DNA of 64,000 nucleotides from Bacteroides luhongzhouii (GTDB lineage: Bacteria > Bacteroidota > Bacteroidia > Bacteroidales > Bacteroidaceae): assembly GCF_009193295.2 (NCBI RefSeq), contig NZ_CP059973.1, positions 1,860,001 to 1,924,000 on the forward strand, in the 5' to 3' direction. The first letter of the stretch is position 1, and every line of letters starts with the position of its first letter. Positions 53,089 to 64,000 of this stretch are shown piece by piece. Under the pieces are notes generated by a model. The model was not told the DNA's origin, searched no databases, and was given only the letters and a program-made list of their open reading frames with translations. The position numbers were made by a program, and so were the translations under genes.

Positions 53089-54414
53089 ATGAAAAGAATA
53101 ATAGGTATATTAACTTTGTCTTGTCTGTTGTTTTCTGCTTGTGGCAAGGATGAAATTCCGCAAGAGGAAAACGAAAAGAAAACAGAAGAAACAACACCCG
53201 GTGGTGATACCGGCGGTGATGAATCGGATGATGATCCTGATTCTCCGAAGCTGGTTGTTCCTTTACATGTAGAGGGACGTTATCTGAAAAATGAACAAGG
53301 GAAAATTGTCAACTTGCATGGATTTACGCAGACTTATAGTCCTTATTTTAATAACAACGCATGGAGTAATTATGATGTAAGCAGTTGTCTTAGCTATAAC
53401 AAAAGTATGGTGGATAAAATACTGGCTGCCGGATGGAAATTTAACTTTGTACGTCTGCACATGGATCCTTATTGGAGTGATGATACTACGTTGCCTTATG
53501 TGCGTTATGAAGGACATGAACGTTTCTCGGAAACACGTTTCAAGAAGTACCTGAAAGAGTTATTTGTCCCAATGGCGGAATATTTTATTTCTAAAGGGAT
53601 GTATGTGGTGATGCGCCCGCCGGGAGTTTGTCCACATGCAGGTGATACTGAAGATAACAGGTATCTAGGTATAGAGTTGGGAGATTCTTATCAGGAGTTT
53701 CTGCTGAAAGTATGGGACATTGTATCGCAGAATGCTGTTGTGAAGAATAATCCCGGGATTATGTTCGAGTTGGCTAATGAACCCGTTCATATAAAAGGTA
53801 CAGACGGTAAATATGGTGGTGACGGTGATGCTTGCTTCATCAATATGCAAAAGTATTTTCAGGCGATTGTTGATAAAATACGTGGAAATGCTTGTAACAA
53901 TATCATTTGGGTACCCGGATTGGGCTGGCAATCTCAGTATAGTGGCTATAAAAACCATCGTATCGAAGGAGAAAATATTGGTTTTGCCGTACACTGTTAT
54001 CCGGGCTGGTATGGAAGTGATGCCGAACAGGACAGTGGTGAAGGAAATGGCTCCTCTACAGGAGGGGGATATGAACCTTTCCAACGTGGTTGGGACAAGC
54101 AAGTAGGTCCGGTAGCTAGTTTTGCTCCTGTCATGGTGACTGAGATAGACTGGGCACCGAAGAAATATGATGCAACATGGGGGAAAAGTATTACGGGAGT
54201 GGCGAAAGGCGAAGGTTTTGGAGCTAATTTCAAATACATAGCCGATCAATCTGGCAACGTTTCCTGGCTGTTCTTTACTACAAAGTCTCATGAACTGGCT
54301 GCTTTTAAGGATGTAGCGGGTGAACCGGGAAACTATACTTTTTTGAATGATCCGGAAGCGTGCCCGTGGGCTATTTATCACTGGTTTAAAGAGTATGCCG
54401 AAATGGATGAATAA
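53089..54414 (+). CDS. GH5 family endo-glycosidase (subfamily 21-like, probable xylanase), surface lipoprotein
   Basis: A 441-residue lipoprotein (lipobox LFSAC). A low-complexity acidic and threonine-rich linker (residues about 25-55, TTPGGDTGGDESDDDPDS) precedes the GH5 barrel. The acid/base is Glu231 in FELANEPVH and the nucleophile Glu352 in VMVTEIDW; NFVRLHMDP and HCYPGW are other conserved strands. From memory, subfamily 21 enzymes of gut Bacteroidetes act on arabinoxylan. Placed after GH10 in a xylan PUL, it is probably a second endo-xylanase with different decoration tolerance. The subfamily call is inference. Confidence 0.85.
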   Translation: MKRIIGILTLSCLLFSACGKDEIPQEENEKKTEETTPGGDTGGDESDDDPDSPKLVVPLHVEGRYLKNEQGKIVNLHGFTQTYSPYFNNNAWSNYDVSSCLSYNKSMVDKILAAGWKFNFVRLHMDPYWSDDTTLPYVRYEGHERFSETRFKKYLKELFVPMAEYFISKGMYVVMRPPGVCPHAGDTEDNRYLGIELGDSYQEFLLKVWDIVSQNAVVKNNPGIMFELANEPVHIKGTDGKYGGDGDACFINMQKYFQAIVDKIRGNACNNIIWVPGLGWQSQYSGYKNHRIEGENIGFAVHCYPGWYGSDAEQDSGEGNGSSTGGGYEPFQRGWDKQVGPVASFAPVMVTEIDWAPKKYDATWGKSITGVAKGEGFGANFKYIADQSGNVSWLFFTTKSHELAAFKDVAGEPGNYTFLNDPEACPWAIYHWFKEYAEMDE

Positions 54415-54417
54415 TAA

Positions 54418-56352
<1,935 letters not shown>

Positions 56353-56357
56353 ATAAT

Positions 56358-57743
56358 ATGAATATGAAACTTAAACAAGCTGCGGCAGTATTGCTGTTTT
56401 TAGGGATATTGCCATATCATTTATCTGCGCAAAATCCGATTGTACAAACTTGCTATACTTCAGATCCTGCCCCTATGGTGCATGATGGTACATTGTATGT
56501 CTATACAGGACATGATGAAGATAAGGCTGATTTTTTCTGGATGCAGGAATGGCGTGTGTACTCTACCAAGGATATGGTGAATTGGACAGACCATGGTTCT
56601 CCTCTTGCTATTGAATCATTTGCTTGGGCGGACGACCGTGCCTGGGCGGCACAGTGCATCGAACGTAATGGTAAGTTTTATTGGTATGTCTGTTTGCACT
56701 CTAAACTGACTAATACCATGGCGATCGGTGTGGCAGTCGGTGATACGCCTGTCGGTCCTTTTAAGGATGCCATCGGTAAACCCCTTCATGACGGGAGCTG
56801 GGATTATATAGATCCTACCGTATATATAGATGATGACGGTCGTGCTTATCTGTATTGGGGAAATCCGAATATCTATTATGCAGAATTGAATGAAGATATG
56901 ATTTCTTTGAAAGGTGAAGTGGGTAAACTGGAACAGACTGTTGAGAGCTTTGGTGCACCCAATCCGGAAAAGCGTGTCAAAGGTGTTAAGTATAAAGATA
57001 CTTATACAGAAGGTCCATGGCTTCATAAACGGGAAGGAAAATACTATCTTCTTTATGCTGCCGGAGGTGTACCCGAACATATTGCCTATTCCATGAGTGA
57101 CGGACCTCTTGGTCCGTGGAAGTATATGGGAGAAATCATGCCTTTACAAGATACAGGCTCGTTTACTAACCATTGTGGAGTGATAGACTATAAAGGCAAT
57201 TCTTATTTCTTCTATCATACGGGTAAGCTGCCGGGTGGTGGAGGTTTCGGGCGAAGTGCGGCGGTGGAGCAGTTCAAATATAACGCTGACGGCACTTTCC
57301 CGATTATTAATGCTACCCGGGAAGGGGTATCACCGATAGGCACGCTCAATCCTTACGAAAGGGTGGAAGCTGAAACTATCGCGTTTTCTGAAGGTGTGAA
57401 GTCCGAGCCAAATGTGAAAACCGGTGTATATATATCTGACATTCATAATGGAGACTATATAAAGGTACGTGAAGTGGATTTCGGCAATAAATCTCCCAAA
57501 CGGTTCACTGCTACCGTTGCCAGTGCCCTTCGTGGCGGGACACTTGAAGTACGTACAGACAGTATAAGCGGACCATTAATTGCGGAACTGACTATTCCTT
57601 CAACGGGAGGTTGGGAATGCTGGAAAACATTGCAGACTGATATTGTAAAACCGGTCACAGGAATACAAGATATTTATTTTGTATTCAAAGGACGTAAAGG
57701 CTGCAAACTGTTTAACTTTGATTGGTACAAGTTTAACAGATAA
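56358..57743 (+). CDS. GH43 with C-terminal CBM6 (second subfamily 29-like arabinofuranosidase)
   Basis: A 461-residue exported enzyme (signal peptide ending HLSAQ). GH43 acids are Asp36 in YTSDPAPMV, the Asp in WDYIDPTVYIDDDG and the Glu in YTEGPWLHKREG. The C-terminal CBM6-like module starts near residue 335 (YERVEAETIAFSEG). It is a paralogue of the gene at 36398, with an added stretch (SFGAPNPEKRVKGVKYKD) before the acid. It lies 5 bp after the esterase gene and is last in the operon, meeting the HTCS gene tail to tail. The ATG at 56364 is an alternative start. Confidence 0.88.
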   Translation: MNMKLKQAAAVLLFLGILPYHLSAQNPIVQTCYTSDPAPMVHDGTLYVYTGHDEDKADFFWMQEWRVYSTKDMVNWTDHGSPLAIESFAWADDRAWAAQCIERNGKFYWYVCLHSKLTNTMAIGVAVGDTPVGPFKDAIGKPLHDGSWDYIDPTVYIDDDGRAYLYWGNPNIYYAELNEDMISLKGEVGKLEQTVESFGAPNPEKRVKGVKYKDTYTEGPWLHKREGKYYLLYAAGGVPEHIAYSMSDGPLGPWKYMGEIMPLQDTGSFTNHCGVIDYKGNSYFFYHTGKLPGGGGFGRSAAVEQFKYNADGTFPIINATREGVSPIGTLNPYERVEAETIAFSEGVKSEPNVKTGVYISDIHNGDYIKVREVDFGNKSPKRFTATVASALRGGTLEVRTDSISGPLIAELTIPSTGGWECWKTLQTDIVKPVTGIQDIYFVFKGRKGCKLFNFDWYKFNR

Positions 57744-57752
57744 ACATGCTAG

Positions 57753-57792
57753 AGAGCAGTTGGGTTACTCTTCTTTTTTACTCAACTGCTCT
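57753..57792. terminator. Bidirectional terminator shared by GH43 and the HTCS gene
   Basis: AGAGCAGTTG (57753-57762) pairs perfectly with CAACTGCTCT (57783-57792), extended by a G-T and a G-C pair to 12 bp, with a long T/A-rich loop. The right arm lies within the last codons of the HTCS gene (stop at 57765-57767). Confidence 0.65.
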
Positions 57793-60700
57793 TTCATATA
57801 CATTGAAGGCGGCATTCCATACAATTCTTTGAATGTTGTTGAGAAATTGTTAGGATCAGTGAATCCTGTTAACATGGCTATCTCGGATATGGTATGCTGT
57901 TTTTCGGACAATAAACGTGCGGCTTCTTTTAAACGTATATTACGTATAAAGTCACGGGTTGTCTGGTTGGTGAGTGCCTTGAGTTTCCTGTGAAGATGTA
58001 CGCGGCTGATACCTACTTCGGTGGTGATTGTCTCTATTGTCAAGTTAGGATTACTGATATTTTCATTGATCACTTTCATAATACGTTCCATCAATTTTTC
58101 ATCGGGTGATTTCACTTCCAGTTTCTGAACCTTGTTCTCCTGGTTTTGCTGGCCTGTAAATACTTTGCGTAACTGCTGTCGTGTATTAATCAGATTTTCT
58201 ACCGTCTTTTGCAGAATTTCGATATTGAATGGCTTCATGATATAGGCGTCGGCTCCTGTATTCAGACCTTCAAGGTTGTCTTCTTCCCTCGTTTTCGCAG
58301 TAAGCAAAATGACTGGGATGTGGTTGAGGTTTACATTCTGCTTGATCTTCCGGCATAAGGTAAGTCCGTCCATTTCGGGCATCATGATGTCACTAATGAC
58401 TAAATCCGGAGTCTTTTTAAATATTTGCTCTAATGCTTCTTTACCATTACGGCTTTCCATGATATGAAATTTGTCCCCAAACTCCTTCGCTATATAATTT
58501 CGGATTTCTTCGTCGTCTTCTACAACTAATACGCGATATTTAGTTTTTACCCTGACTTTCTTTTCTTCCTCATTTTCTATAATGGGAGAGATGACAGGAA
58601 CAGTTGGTACGGTTACTGTTACCTTTTGCTCATTGTTGTCAACTTCTTCAGGGCGTAGATGCTTGTTACCCAACGGTAATCGGATAATAAAACGGCAACC
58701 CGGTTGTTCTTTATTATTTTCTACATAGATAATTCCATGATGTAATTCCACTAATGAACGAGTAAGATGTAATCCTATTCCTGTTCCGCCTTTCGGATTC
58801 TGTTGGCTGTTACGGATTTGATAGAAACGTTCGAAGATGTGTTCTTTTTCCTGTTCATCGATGCCTGTTCCGGTATCCGAGATAATTATTTCGGCATATT
58901 GTTTCAAGGGATCGGGCAGCGTATTATCTTCTCCCGTACGGATGGTAATATCTATGTTTCCTTTTTCAGGAGTAAACTTGAAGGCATTAGACAGAATATT
59001 CAGGATAATCTTATCAAAATTACCTGTGTCTACCCATACATTCAGTTCTCGGAGCGTACTGTGAAGTTGTAGCCGGATATTTTTTGTATTTGCCTGTTGA
59101 CCGAAAGTTGTACATAAATCCTCAATAAAAGGAATAATGTTGGTCTCCCGGAACATCAGGAACATTTGTCCTTTATCAATTTTCCGAATATCCATTAGTT
59201 GATTGACAAGATTCAGAATACGTTCCGCATTTCTGTAGATAATATGATATATTTTCAGGCGTTCATTGTTGTCCTCATTCTTAATCAGTTTCTGTAGAGG
59301 GCTGATGATTAGAGACATCGGAGTGCGTATCTCATGAGAGATGTTGATAAAGAACTGCAATTTTGCTTCATTGATTTGTTCGGCATGGATATGTTGCAGC
59401 ATTTCCTGATGCATTCTGTACCGATGTCTGATCTGAAGAATAATGATAAATATAATGGTCAGTAATAATAAATAGTAGATAACTTTGGCCCACCATGAAG
59501 CATACCATGCAGGAGATATAAAGATGGTAATTTCTTTTATATTTGAGTACACAGTGTTGTCTTTTGCTCTGATTTTAAAGTTATAGGTACCGGGTTTCAG
59601 ATTGCTGAATGAGATACGGTTTACACCTTTGGGCAAACTGATCCATTTTTCATCGTTGATAGAATAAAGGTAGTTGATGTGTTCGGGGGCATTTAATTCC
59701 AGAGTGGCAAACTCGATACTGAACACATTGTCTTTATGGGATAGATAAAACTCTTTTGCGTTGAATACAGGGCAGTTGATAATATTATGAATACCGGATT
59801 TCATTCCTTTTCTAACCGGATTGTTATGCAGGAAAAAGTCGGTAATCCGGATATTCCATGTTTTTGCCGGATTGATAATGTCTTGCGGATTGAAATAGGT
59901 GATGCCATTCATTCCGCCAAACCAGATAATACCTTGTTTATCTTTGAATGAGGCATTCTTGTAGAACTCATTTCCCTGTAATCCGTCGCTGACATAATAA
60001 TTGATAAATTTGTTGTTTTTCTTTTGGAATTGGGAAATTCCGGCATTGGTGCTTATCCAAAGAAAATCTTTTCCATCTCCTTGTATGGCATATATTGTAT
60101 TACTGGGCAATCCGTCTGCAGTAGTATAAGTGGTTAGTTCTTTCGTTTTTTTATTCCAACCGGATAATCCTTCGGAACTGCCCAACCAGACAATTCCGTC
60201 GGCATCTTCAAAGATTGAATAAATAACGTTTTGTGAGAGTATCTTATGACTTTGAAAATCAGGGCTGTCAAGATCTATACAGTTGACGCCGTCATAAGTT
60301 CCGACATACAGTTTATTATCATCGGAATAGTGCAAGCAACCTATCCATTCGTTGATTAGAGATGTCTGAGATTGTACGGATGTAAATTCCTTAGTTTTCA
60401 GGTCATAGTAGAACAAACCGAATCCCATTGTCGCAATCCAAAGACGCTTGTTTTTATCTTCTGCGAAGTCATATACACGTTGTATATAGTTGTTGTTCTT
60501 ATCTATCAGTTGGTACTGGTAATCGCATAATCCTGTCTGTTTGTTCAGCTTTCCCATACCGTTGATAAAGGAGCCGACCCAAATGTTGTACTCGGAATCT
60601 TCATATAGTTTTATAACTGTCGAAGGCACAGAATTAGGGTGATTAGTATGCGAGAAATGTTTAGCCGGTTCTAACTTTTTTGTCAGGGCATAAATTCCGT

Positions 60701-61784
60701 CATTGTCGGTTCCTACCCATAACATACCGTTGTTGTCTTTGCAGAATGAGGTTATACAACTGGAACCGATCATGTTTTTATCCATGGATTTATGTCCTAT
60801 ATACTTGAAACTGTTTGTTCGGGCAGGTATCTGCATGACTCCTTTCTGATAAACAGCCAACCATAAGTTACCGGAATTGTCTTTTAGGATAGAATGTATT
60901 TTTGAATTTTTTGAATCAAAATAGTTGTTGTCAAAATTGTATTCGGAGATTTCATGAGTTTGGTTATTGTAAACACTCATACCTTTACCGTCAGTTCCGA
61001 TATATAATTCATTTTGTGGTCCGGAATAGAGGAAACAGATAGGAAATTCTCTCTTTTCTTTAAAATCAACAGGTATAAAGGAGTCTTGTCTTTTGTTATA
61101 GACGAATAGTCCTTTTCTCATACTTCCTACGTAAATATTTCCACGTGAATCTTCACATATACTTTTGATATATCCATTGTCTTTAGATAAATATAAAGTA
61201 AGTTGGTTATTAGAATCAAGACGATATATTCCTTCTTCTCCTTTTGCTATCCAGACATTCTGTTTCTTGTCTTCAATCATAAATCCTGTTGATGTTATGG
61301 GAATATCAATTTTTTGAACGGTCAACTGGTAATCTTTGATATTCAACTTACACAACATATTTCCGGATACCCATATTTCTCCATTTCTCCTTTCGATAAA
61401 AGAAACAATATTGCTTTCAAATATTTCTCCATTGTCTTCTCTTATTGCAAGTGGGGTAAAATTGTCTGTAGCCGGATCATACATTTGAATTCCCATATAT
61501 GTACCGATAAACAAACGACCTTTGCTGTCTTCAAAAACAGTACGAACAAAACTGTGGGCTAACGAATGTTCATTATTGGGCTCATGTTTGTATATGGTAA
61601 ATTTAGCACCGTCATAACGGTTCAGACCATCTTCTGTTGCAATCCAAATGAAACCGTTTCGGTCTTGATATATTTGATTAATCAAACTACTGGATAGCTC
61701 TTTGTCAGTAGTGAATAACTTAGGAGATTGCCCGTTGCATAACAAAGAAAACAATAATAATAGAAAAGTCAATACATTTTTCAT
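57765..61784 (-). CDS. Hybrid two-component system regulator (HTCS) of the xylan PUL
   Basis: A 1339-residue single-chain sensor and response regulator in the inner membrane. After a signal peptide come many reg_prop propeller repeats (for example GFIWIATEDGLNRYDG) to about residue 680, then a Y_Y_Y domain (LKPGTYNFKIRAKDN) and a transmembrane helix near 770-795. The cytoplasmic part has HisKA with His817 in NISHEIRTPM, an ATPase (GTGIGLHLTRSL), a receiver with Asp1132 in VISDIMMPEMDG, and a C-terminal AraC DNA-binding domain (ISEIAMLTGFTDPNNFSTTF). It should sense a periplasmic xylo-oligosaccharide and activate the phased operator arrays of this PUL. Confidence 0.96.
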   Translation of the reverse strand: MKNVLTFLLLLFSLLCNGQSPKLFTTDKELSSSLINQIYQDRNGFIWIATEDGLNRYDGAKFTIYKHEPNNEHSLAHSFVRTVFEDSKGRLFIGTYMGIQMYDPATDNFTPLAIREDNGEIFESNIVSFIERRNGEIWVSGNMLCKLNIKDYQLTVQKIDIPITSTGFMIEDKKQNVWIAKGEEGIYRLDSNNQLTLYLSKDNGYIKSICEDSRGNIYVGSMRKGLFVYNKRQDSFIPVDFKEKREFPICFLYSGPQNELYIGTDGKGMSVYNNQTHEISEYNFDNNYFDSKNSKIHSILKDNSGNLWLAVYQKGVMQIPARTNSFKYIGHKSMDKNMIGSSCITSFCKDNNGMLWVGTDNDGIYALTKKLEPAKHFSHTNHPNSVPSTVIKLYEDSEYNIWVGSFINGMGKLNKQTGLCDYQYQLIDKNNNYIQRVYDFAEDKNKRLWIATMGFGLFYYDLKTKEFTSVQSQTSLINEWIGCLHYSDDNKLYVGTYDGVNCIDLDSPDFQSHKILSQNVIYSIFEDADGIVWLGSSEGLSGWNKKTKELTTYTTADGLPSNTIYAIQGDGKDFLWISTNAGISQFQKKNNKFINYYVSDGLQGNEFYKNASFKDKQGIIWFGGMNGITYFNPQDIINPAKTWNIRITDFFLHNNPVRKGMKSGIHNIINCPVFNAKEFYLSHKDNVFSIEFATLELNAPEHINYLYSINDEKWISLPKGVNRISFSNLKPGTYNFKIRAKDNTVYSNIKEITIFISPAWYASWWAKVIYYLLLLTIIFIIILQIRHRYRMHQEMLQHIHAEQINEAKLQFFINISHEIRTPMSLIISPLQKLIKNEDNNERLKIYHIIYRNAERILNLVNQLMDIRKIDKGQMFLMFRETNIIPFIEDLCTTFGQQANTKNIRLQLHSTLRELNVWVDTGNFDKIILNILSNAFKFTPEKGNIDITIRTGEDNTLPDPLKQYAEIIISDTGTGIDEQEKEHIFERFYQIRNSQQNPKGGTGIGLHLTRSLVELHHGIIYVENNKEQPGCRFIIRLPLGNKHLRPEEVDNNEQKVTVTVPTVPVISPIIENEEEKKVRVKTKYRVLVVEDDEEIRNYIAKEFGDKFHIMESRNGKEALEQIFKKTPDLVISDIMMPEMDGLTLCRKIKQNVNLNHIPVILLTAKTREEDNLEGLNTGADAYIMKPFNIEILQKTVENLINTRQQLRKVFTGQQNQENKVQKLEVKSPDEKLMERIMKVINENISNPNLTIETITTEVGISRVHLHRKLKALTNQTTRDFIRNIRLKEAARLLSEKQHTISEIAMLTGFTDPNNFSTTFKELYGMPPSMYMKEQLSKKEE

Positions 61785-61886
61785 AGTTTATAGATCGTTG
61801 TTTGTAGTACAAAGAAAACTAAAAACCTAAATATAACCTAATAAAAGATGAATATTTTCAATAGGCTCCGGGAGCGCAATCGGATG

Positions 61887-61916
61887 TTGTAACATCGTTC
61901 GTAAAAAATGTAACAC
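61887..61916 (-). promoter_or_regulatory. HTCS-type operator pair upstream of the HTCS gene
   Basis: Read on the plus strand, TTGTAACAT (61887-61895) and ATGTAACAC (61908-61916) are exactly 21 bp apart, matching the sites at the other PUL promoters. They lie about 100 bp upstream of the HTCS start codon, in the gap after the GH95 gene. No TAnnTTTG box is found at the usual 29-30 bp distance, so the promoter here may be weak or differently arranged. Confidence 0.55.
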
Positions 61917-61952
61917 GAGAAAAGATTCACCTCTCCTTATGTGTTATTGTTT

Positions 61953-64000
61953 TCATTCGATTGTATTTACAATATAGGTTTTACCGGCCTTTGTTTCGAT
62001 GTCATATTCATAAAACTTTTGCAGTTTGGGAGATTGCGCACTTACCCCTTTGGCTACAAGAGGTTGTTTGATAGGAGTGGTGGCGAATAAACTATTTGAG
62101 CACTCTTTCCCGTTTACTTGTTTTAAGCCTTTCCCTTTCAGGGGGGCATAAGACCGGATGCGGAGCGTACCGCCTATATTCGATCGGATGATCGCTTTAT
62201 TTAACACATTGTTTTTCCAGTCCATATCGACAGTAAAGTTTCCACGTGCCACCAACCCCTTCACACTTCCTTCTTCCCATGCATCAGGCAATGCTGGCAA
62301 TAAATGTACGGCACCGTCATGACTTTGAAGCAACATTTCCGCTACTCCGGCTGTATAACCGAAATTACCGTCAATCTGGAAAGGCGGATGGGCATCCAGC
62401 ATATTGGGATAGGTACGTCCGTTCGGATATTCTTTAGCCAAGTGATCGTTGGGCAATAGTTGAATCATATTTTTGATGATTTGGAAGGCATGGTTTCCAT
62501 CCAGCATACGTGCCCAGAAATTGACTTTCCAGCCGATACTCCAACCGGTAGCCTTATCACCGCGTTGCAGCAATGTGTTTCTTGCTGCCTGAAATAACTC
62601 GGGATTCGAGTATGGAGAAATTTGGTTACTCGGATATAGCCCGTACAAATGTGAAATATGACGGTGCTCGTCCTTGGGATTGTCAACATCTTCCAGCCAT
62701 TCTTGTAGTTGGTTATGTTTCCCTATTTGCATAGGTGGCAATTTCTCTAGCGTTTGTTTTAGGGAGTCTTGGAAAGAGGGGGCTTCACCTGCGATGTGTG
62801 AAGCCAATAAGGTATTATGCAGTGCATCAAAAGCAATCTGGTTATCCATGGTGCATCCGGCAGTGACCGGACCATGTTCCGGTGATACAGAAGGAGACAC
62901 TACCAACCATTTATACACTGGATGTTCTACCAGAAAATCCATGTAGAACTGCGCTGTTCCTTTCAGGATGGGATAGTACTCTTTCAGGAACTCTTTATTT
63001 CCTGTAAAGAGGTAATGTTGCCAGATATGTTGTGCTAACCAGGCTCCCCCACTAGGCCACATGCCGGCTGCAGCAAAGTCTACAACTCCGCAAATTCGCC
63101 ATAAATCAGTATTATGATGCGCCATCCATCCCCTACAATCATACATGGTTCGGGCTGTTTCTGCTCCTGTGGCAGATAAATCTTTCAACATAGAGAATAG
63201 CGGACTATGTGTTTCACTTAAATTAGTGACTTCTGCCGGCCAATAGTTCATTTCTGTATTAATGTTGATGGTGTATTTACTATCCCAAGGTGCATGAGTA
63301 CTGTTGTTCCATATACCTTGCAGATTAGCCGGTTGTCCACCCGGTTGCGAAGAAGAAATCAGTAAATAACGTCCATAATGGAAAAGTAGAGCTGCCATTG
63401 CCATGTCTTCCCCATTTCCGAAGTTTTCAATTCGTTTGGGAGTCTCCAGTTGGGAAGTTTTGCCTGTCGGTAATGTAAGGCGTACACGGTCAAATTGTTT
63501 TTTATAATAAGCGATATGGCTTTTGAGAGCTTTTTCGTAAGGTATTTGCATTGCTCTTTTCAGATATTCGCTGGTCCGGTGGGATTCATCGGCGCTGACA
63601 TCCTGGTAGTTTACGTAGTTGGTTGCTGCCGATATATAAAGGATGGCTTCTGTTCCTTCATTTATTTGGAGCGTATTTCCTGCCGGGCGGAGAGTGCCAT
63701 TCGTTTTTACTTGGATTTGACATTCTGCCCGTAGTGCGGCTTTCAAACCTTCCTGTTCTTTTCCTTGACAGGTGACGGTCAGCTTATCATTCTGAACATT
63801 CACCTTATGTACTAAAGGGCAGTTATATGCAACAGTAAAGTTCAGTGCGTTTGCTTTACTTGCTTTGATATGCATAATAATGACATTATCAGTAAATGAA
63901 GCAAAAGTGGTGCGTGTATAAGTGACGTTATCCACTTGATAACGGGTAGTTGTCGTTGCGTTCTCCAGATTCAGATCGCGGTAGAAGCCGGATGCATTTT
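61953..64000 (-). CDS. GH95 alpha-L-fucosidase/alpha-L-galactosidase (partial, N-terminus beyond window)
   Basis: At least 681 residues are in the window; the frame is open to its right edge, where the N-terminal beta-domain begins ([11 protein letters not shown]), so an annotated start at 63935 would be an artefact. The catalytic (alpha/alpha)6 barrel shows [18 protein letters not shown] (the paired Asn that activate water), SPEHGP (candidate acid Glu) and [17 protein letters not shown] (conserved Asp). GH95 enzymes invert and release terminal L-fucose or L-galactose. Xylan lacks fucose in general, and the equivalent protein in the large B. ovatus xylan PUL was reported as an alpha-L-galactosidase (recalled). 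L-galactose release is therefore the preferred function. Confidence 0.9.
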   Translation of the reverse strand, partial: NASGFYRDLNLENATTTTRYQVDNVTYTRTTFASFTDNVIIMHIKASKANALNFTVAYNCPLVHKVNVQNDKLTVTCQGKEQEGLKAALRAECQIQVKTNGTLRPAGNTLQINEGTEAILYISAATNYVNYQDVSADESHRTSEYLKRAMQIPYEKALKSHIAYYKKQFDRVRLTLPTGKTSQLETPKRIENFGNGEDMAMAALLFHYGRYLLISSSQPGGQPANLQGIWNNSTHAPWDSKYTININTEMNYWPAEVTNLSETHSPLFSMLKDLSATGAETARTMYDCRGWMAHHNTDLWRICGVVDFAAAGMWPSGGAWLAQHIWQHYLFTGNKEFLKEYYPILKGTAQFYMDFLVEHPVYKWLVVSPSVSPEHGPVTAGCTMDNQIAFDALHNTLLASHIAGEAPSFQDSLKQTLEKLPPMQIGKHNQLQEWLEDVDNPKDEHRHISHLYGLYPSNQISPYSNPELFQAARNTLLQRGDKATGWSIGWKVNFWARMLDGNHAFQIIKNMIQLLPNDHLAKEYPNGRTYPNMLDAHPPFQIDGNFGYTAGVAEMLLQSHDGAVHLLPALPDAWEEGSVKGLVARGNFTVDMDWKNNVLNKAIIRSNIGGTLRIRSYAPLKGKGLKQVNGKECSNSLFATTPIKQPLVAKGVSAQSPKLQKFYEYDIETKAGKTYIVNTIE

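Noticed and set aside
53665..54381. A 238-codon open frame antisense to the GH5 gene
   Set aside because: The sense strand encodes a GH5 enzyme with both catalytic glutamates; the antisense frame has no domain features.
61953..64000. GH95 as a plain alpha-L-fucosidase for host glycans
   Set aside because: Not excluded, but the flanking genes are all xylan-directed and no sulfatase, GH20 or GH29 gene is present, so L-galactose removal from xylan is the better reading.

Overview
The window looks like a chromosome segment from a gut Bacteroides of the B. ovatus / B. xylanisolvens type. The evidence is paired SusC/SusD genes, a hybrid two-component regulator, many exported glycoside hydrolases with lipoprotein signals, and promoters carrying the Bacteroides -7 box (TAnnTTTG). 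The species is inference. I found no rRNA, tRNA, CRISPR array, insertion sequence or phage gene.

Region 1 (1-16.6 kb, minus strand) is a polysaccharide utilization locus (PUL): XylR-like regulator, SusC, SusD, a DUF5018-like surface lipoprotein, a GH26 enzyme with a discoidin-like domain, a GH3 beta-glycosidase, an alpha/beta hydrolase, a sugar MFS transporter, NagA-like and NagB-like enzymes, and an exported Gfo/Idh oxidoreductase cut by the window edge. Two promoters, one before susC and one before the MFS gene, carry the same bipartite operator exactly 27 bp from their -7 boxes. The substrate cannot be named; the genes suggest a beta-linked polymer containing an N-acetylhexosamine.

Region 2 (16.7-19.6 kb, plus strand) is core-like: an HU-type DNA-binding protein preceded by four exact 23-bp tandem repeats, glycyl-tRNA synthetase, and an FKBP-type lipoprotein with a strong terminator.

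Region 3 (19.7-25.3 kb) is a LacI regulator divergent from a four-gene operon: an aldo/keto reductase resembling plant L-galactose dehydrogenase, an amidohydrolase (probable sugar lactonase), a FucP-like permease and a zinc alcohol dehydrogenase resembling L-galactonate dehydrogenase. Together these suggest non-phosphorylating oxidation of L-galactose and/or L-fucose to a keto-sugar acid.

Region 4 (25.3-64 kb) is a large xylan PUL: GH43 (five copies), GH3, GH31, GH97, two SusC/SusD pairs, a DUF1735 lipoprotein, a GH10 xylanase with an internal insertion, GH5, a CE6-CE1 double esterase, a hybrid two-component system (HTCS) and GH95. It resembles the large xylan PUL of B. ovatus, where the GH95 enzyme was reported as an alpha-L-galactosidase; this comparison is from memory. 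Four promoters here share ATGTAACAT-like sites phased by 20-21 bp and ending 29-30 bp before a -7 box, and two more copies lie upstream of the HTCS. Regions 3 and 4 may form one pathway: GH95 would release L-galactose from complex xylan and the Region 3 operon would import and oxidise it.
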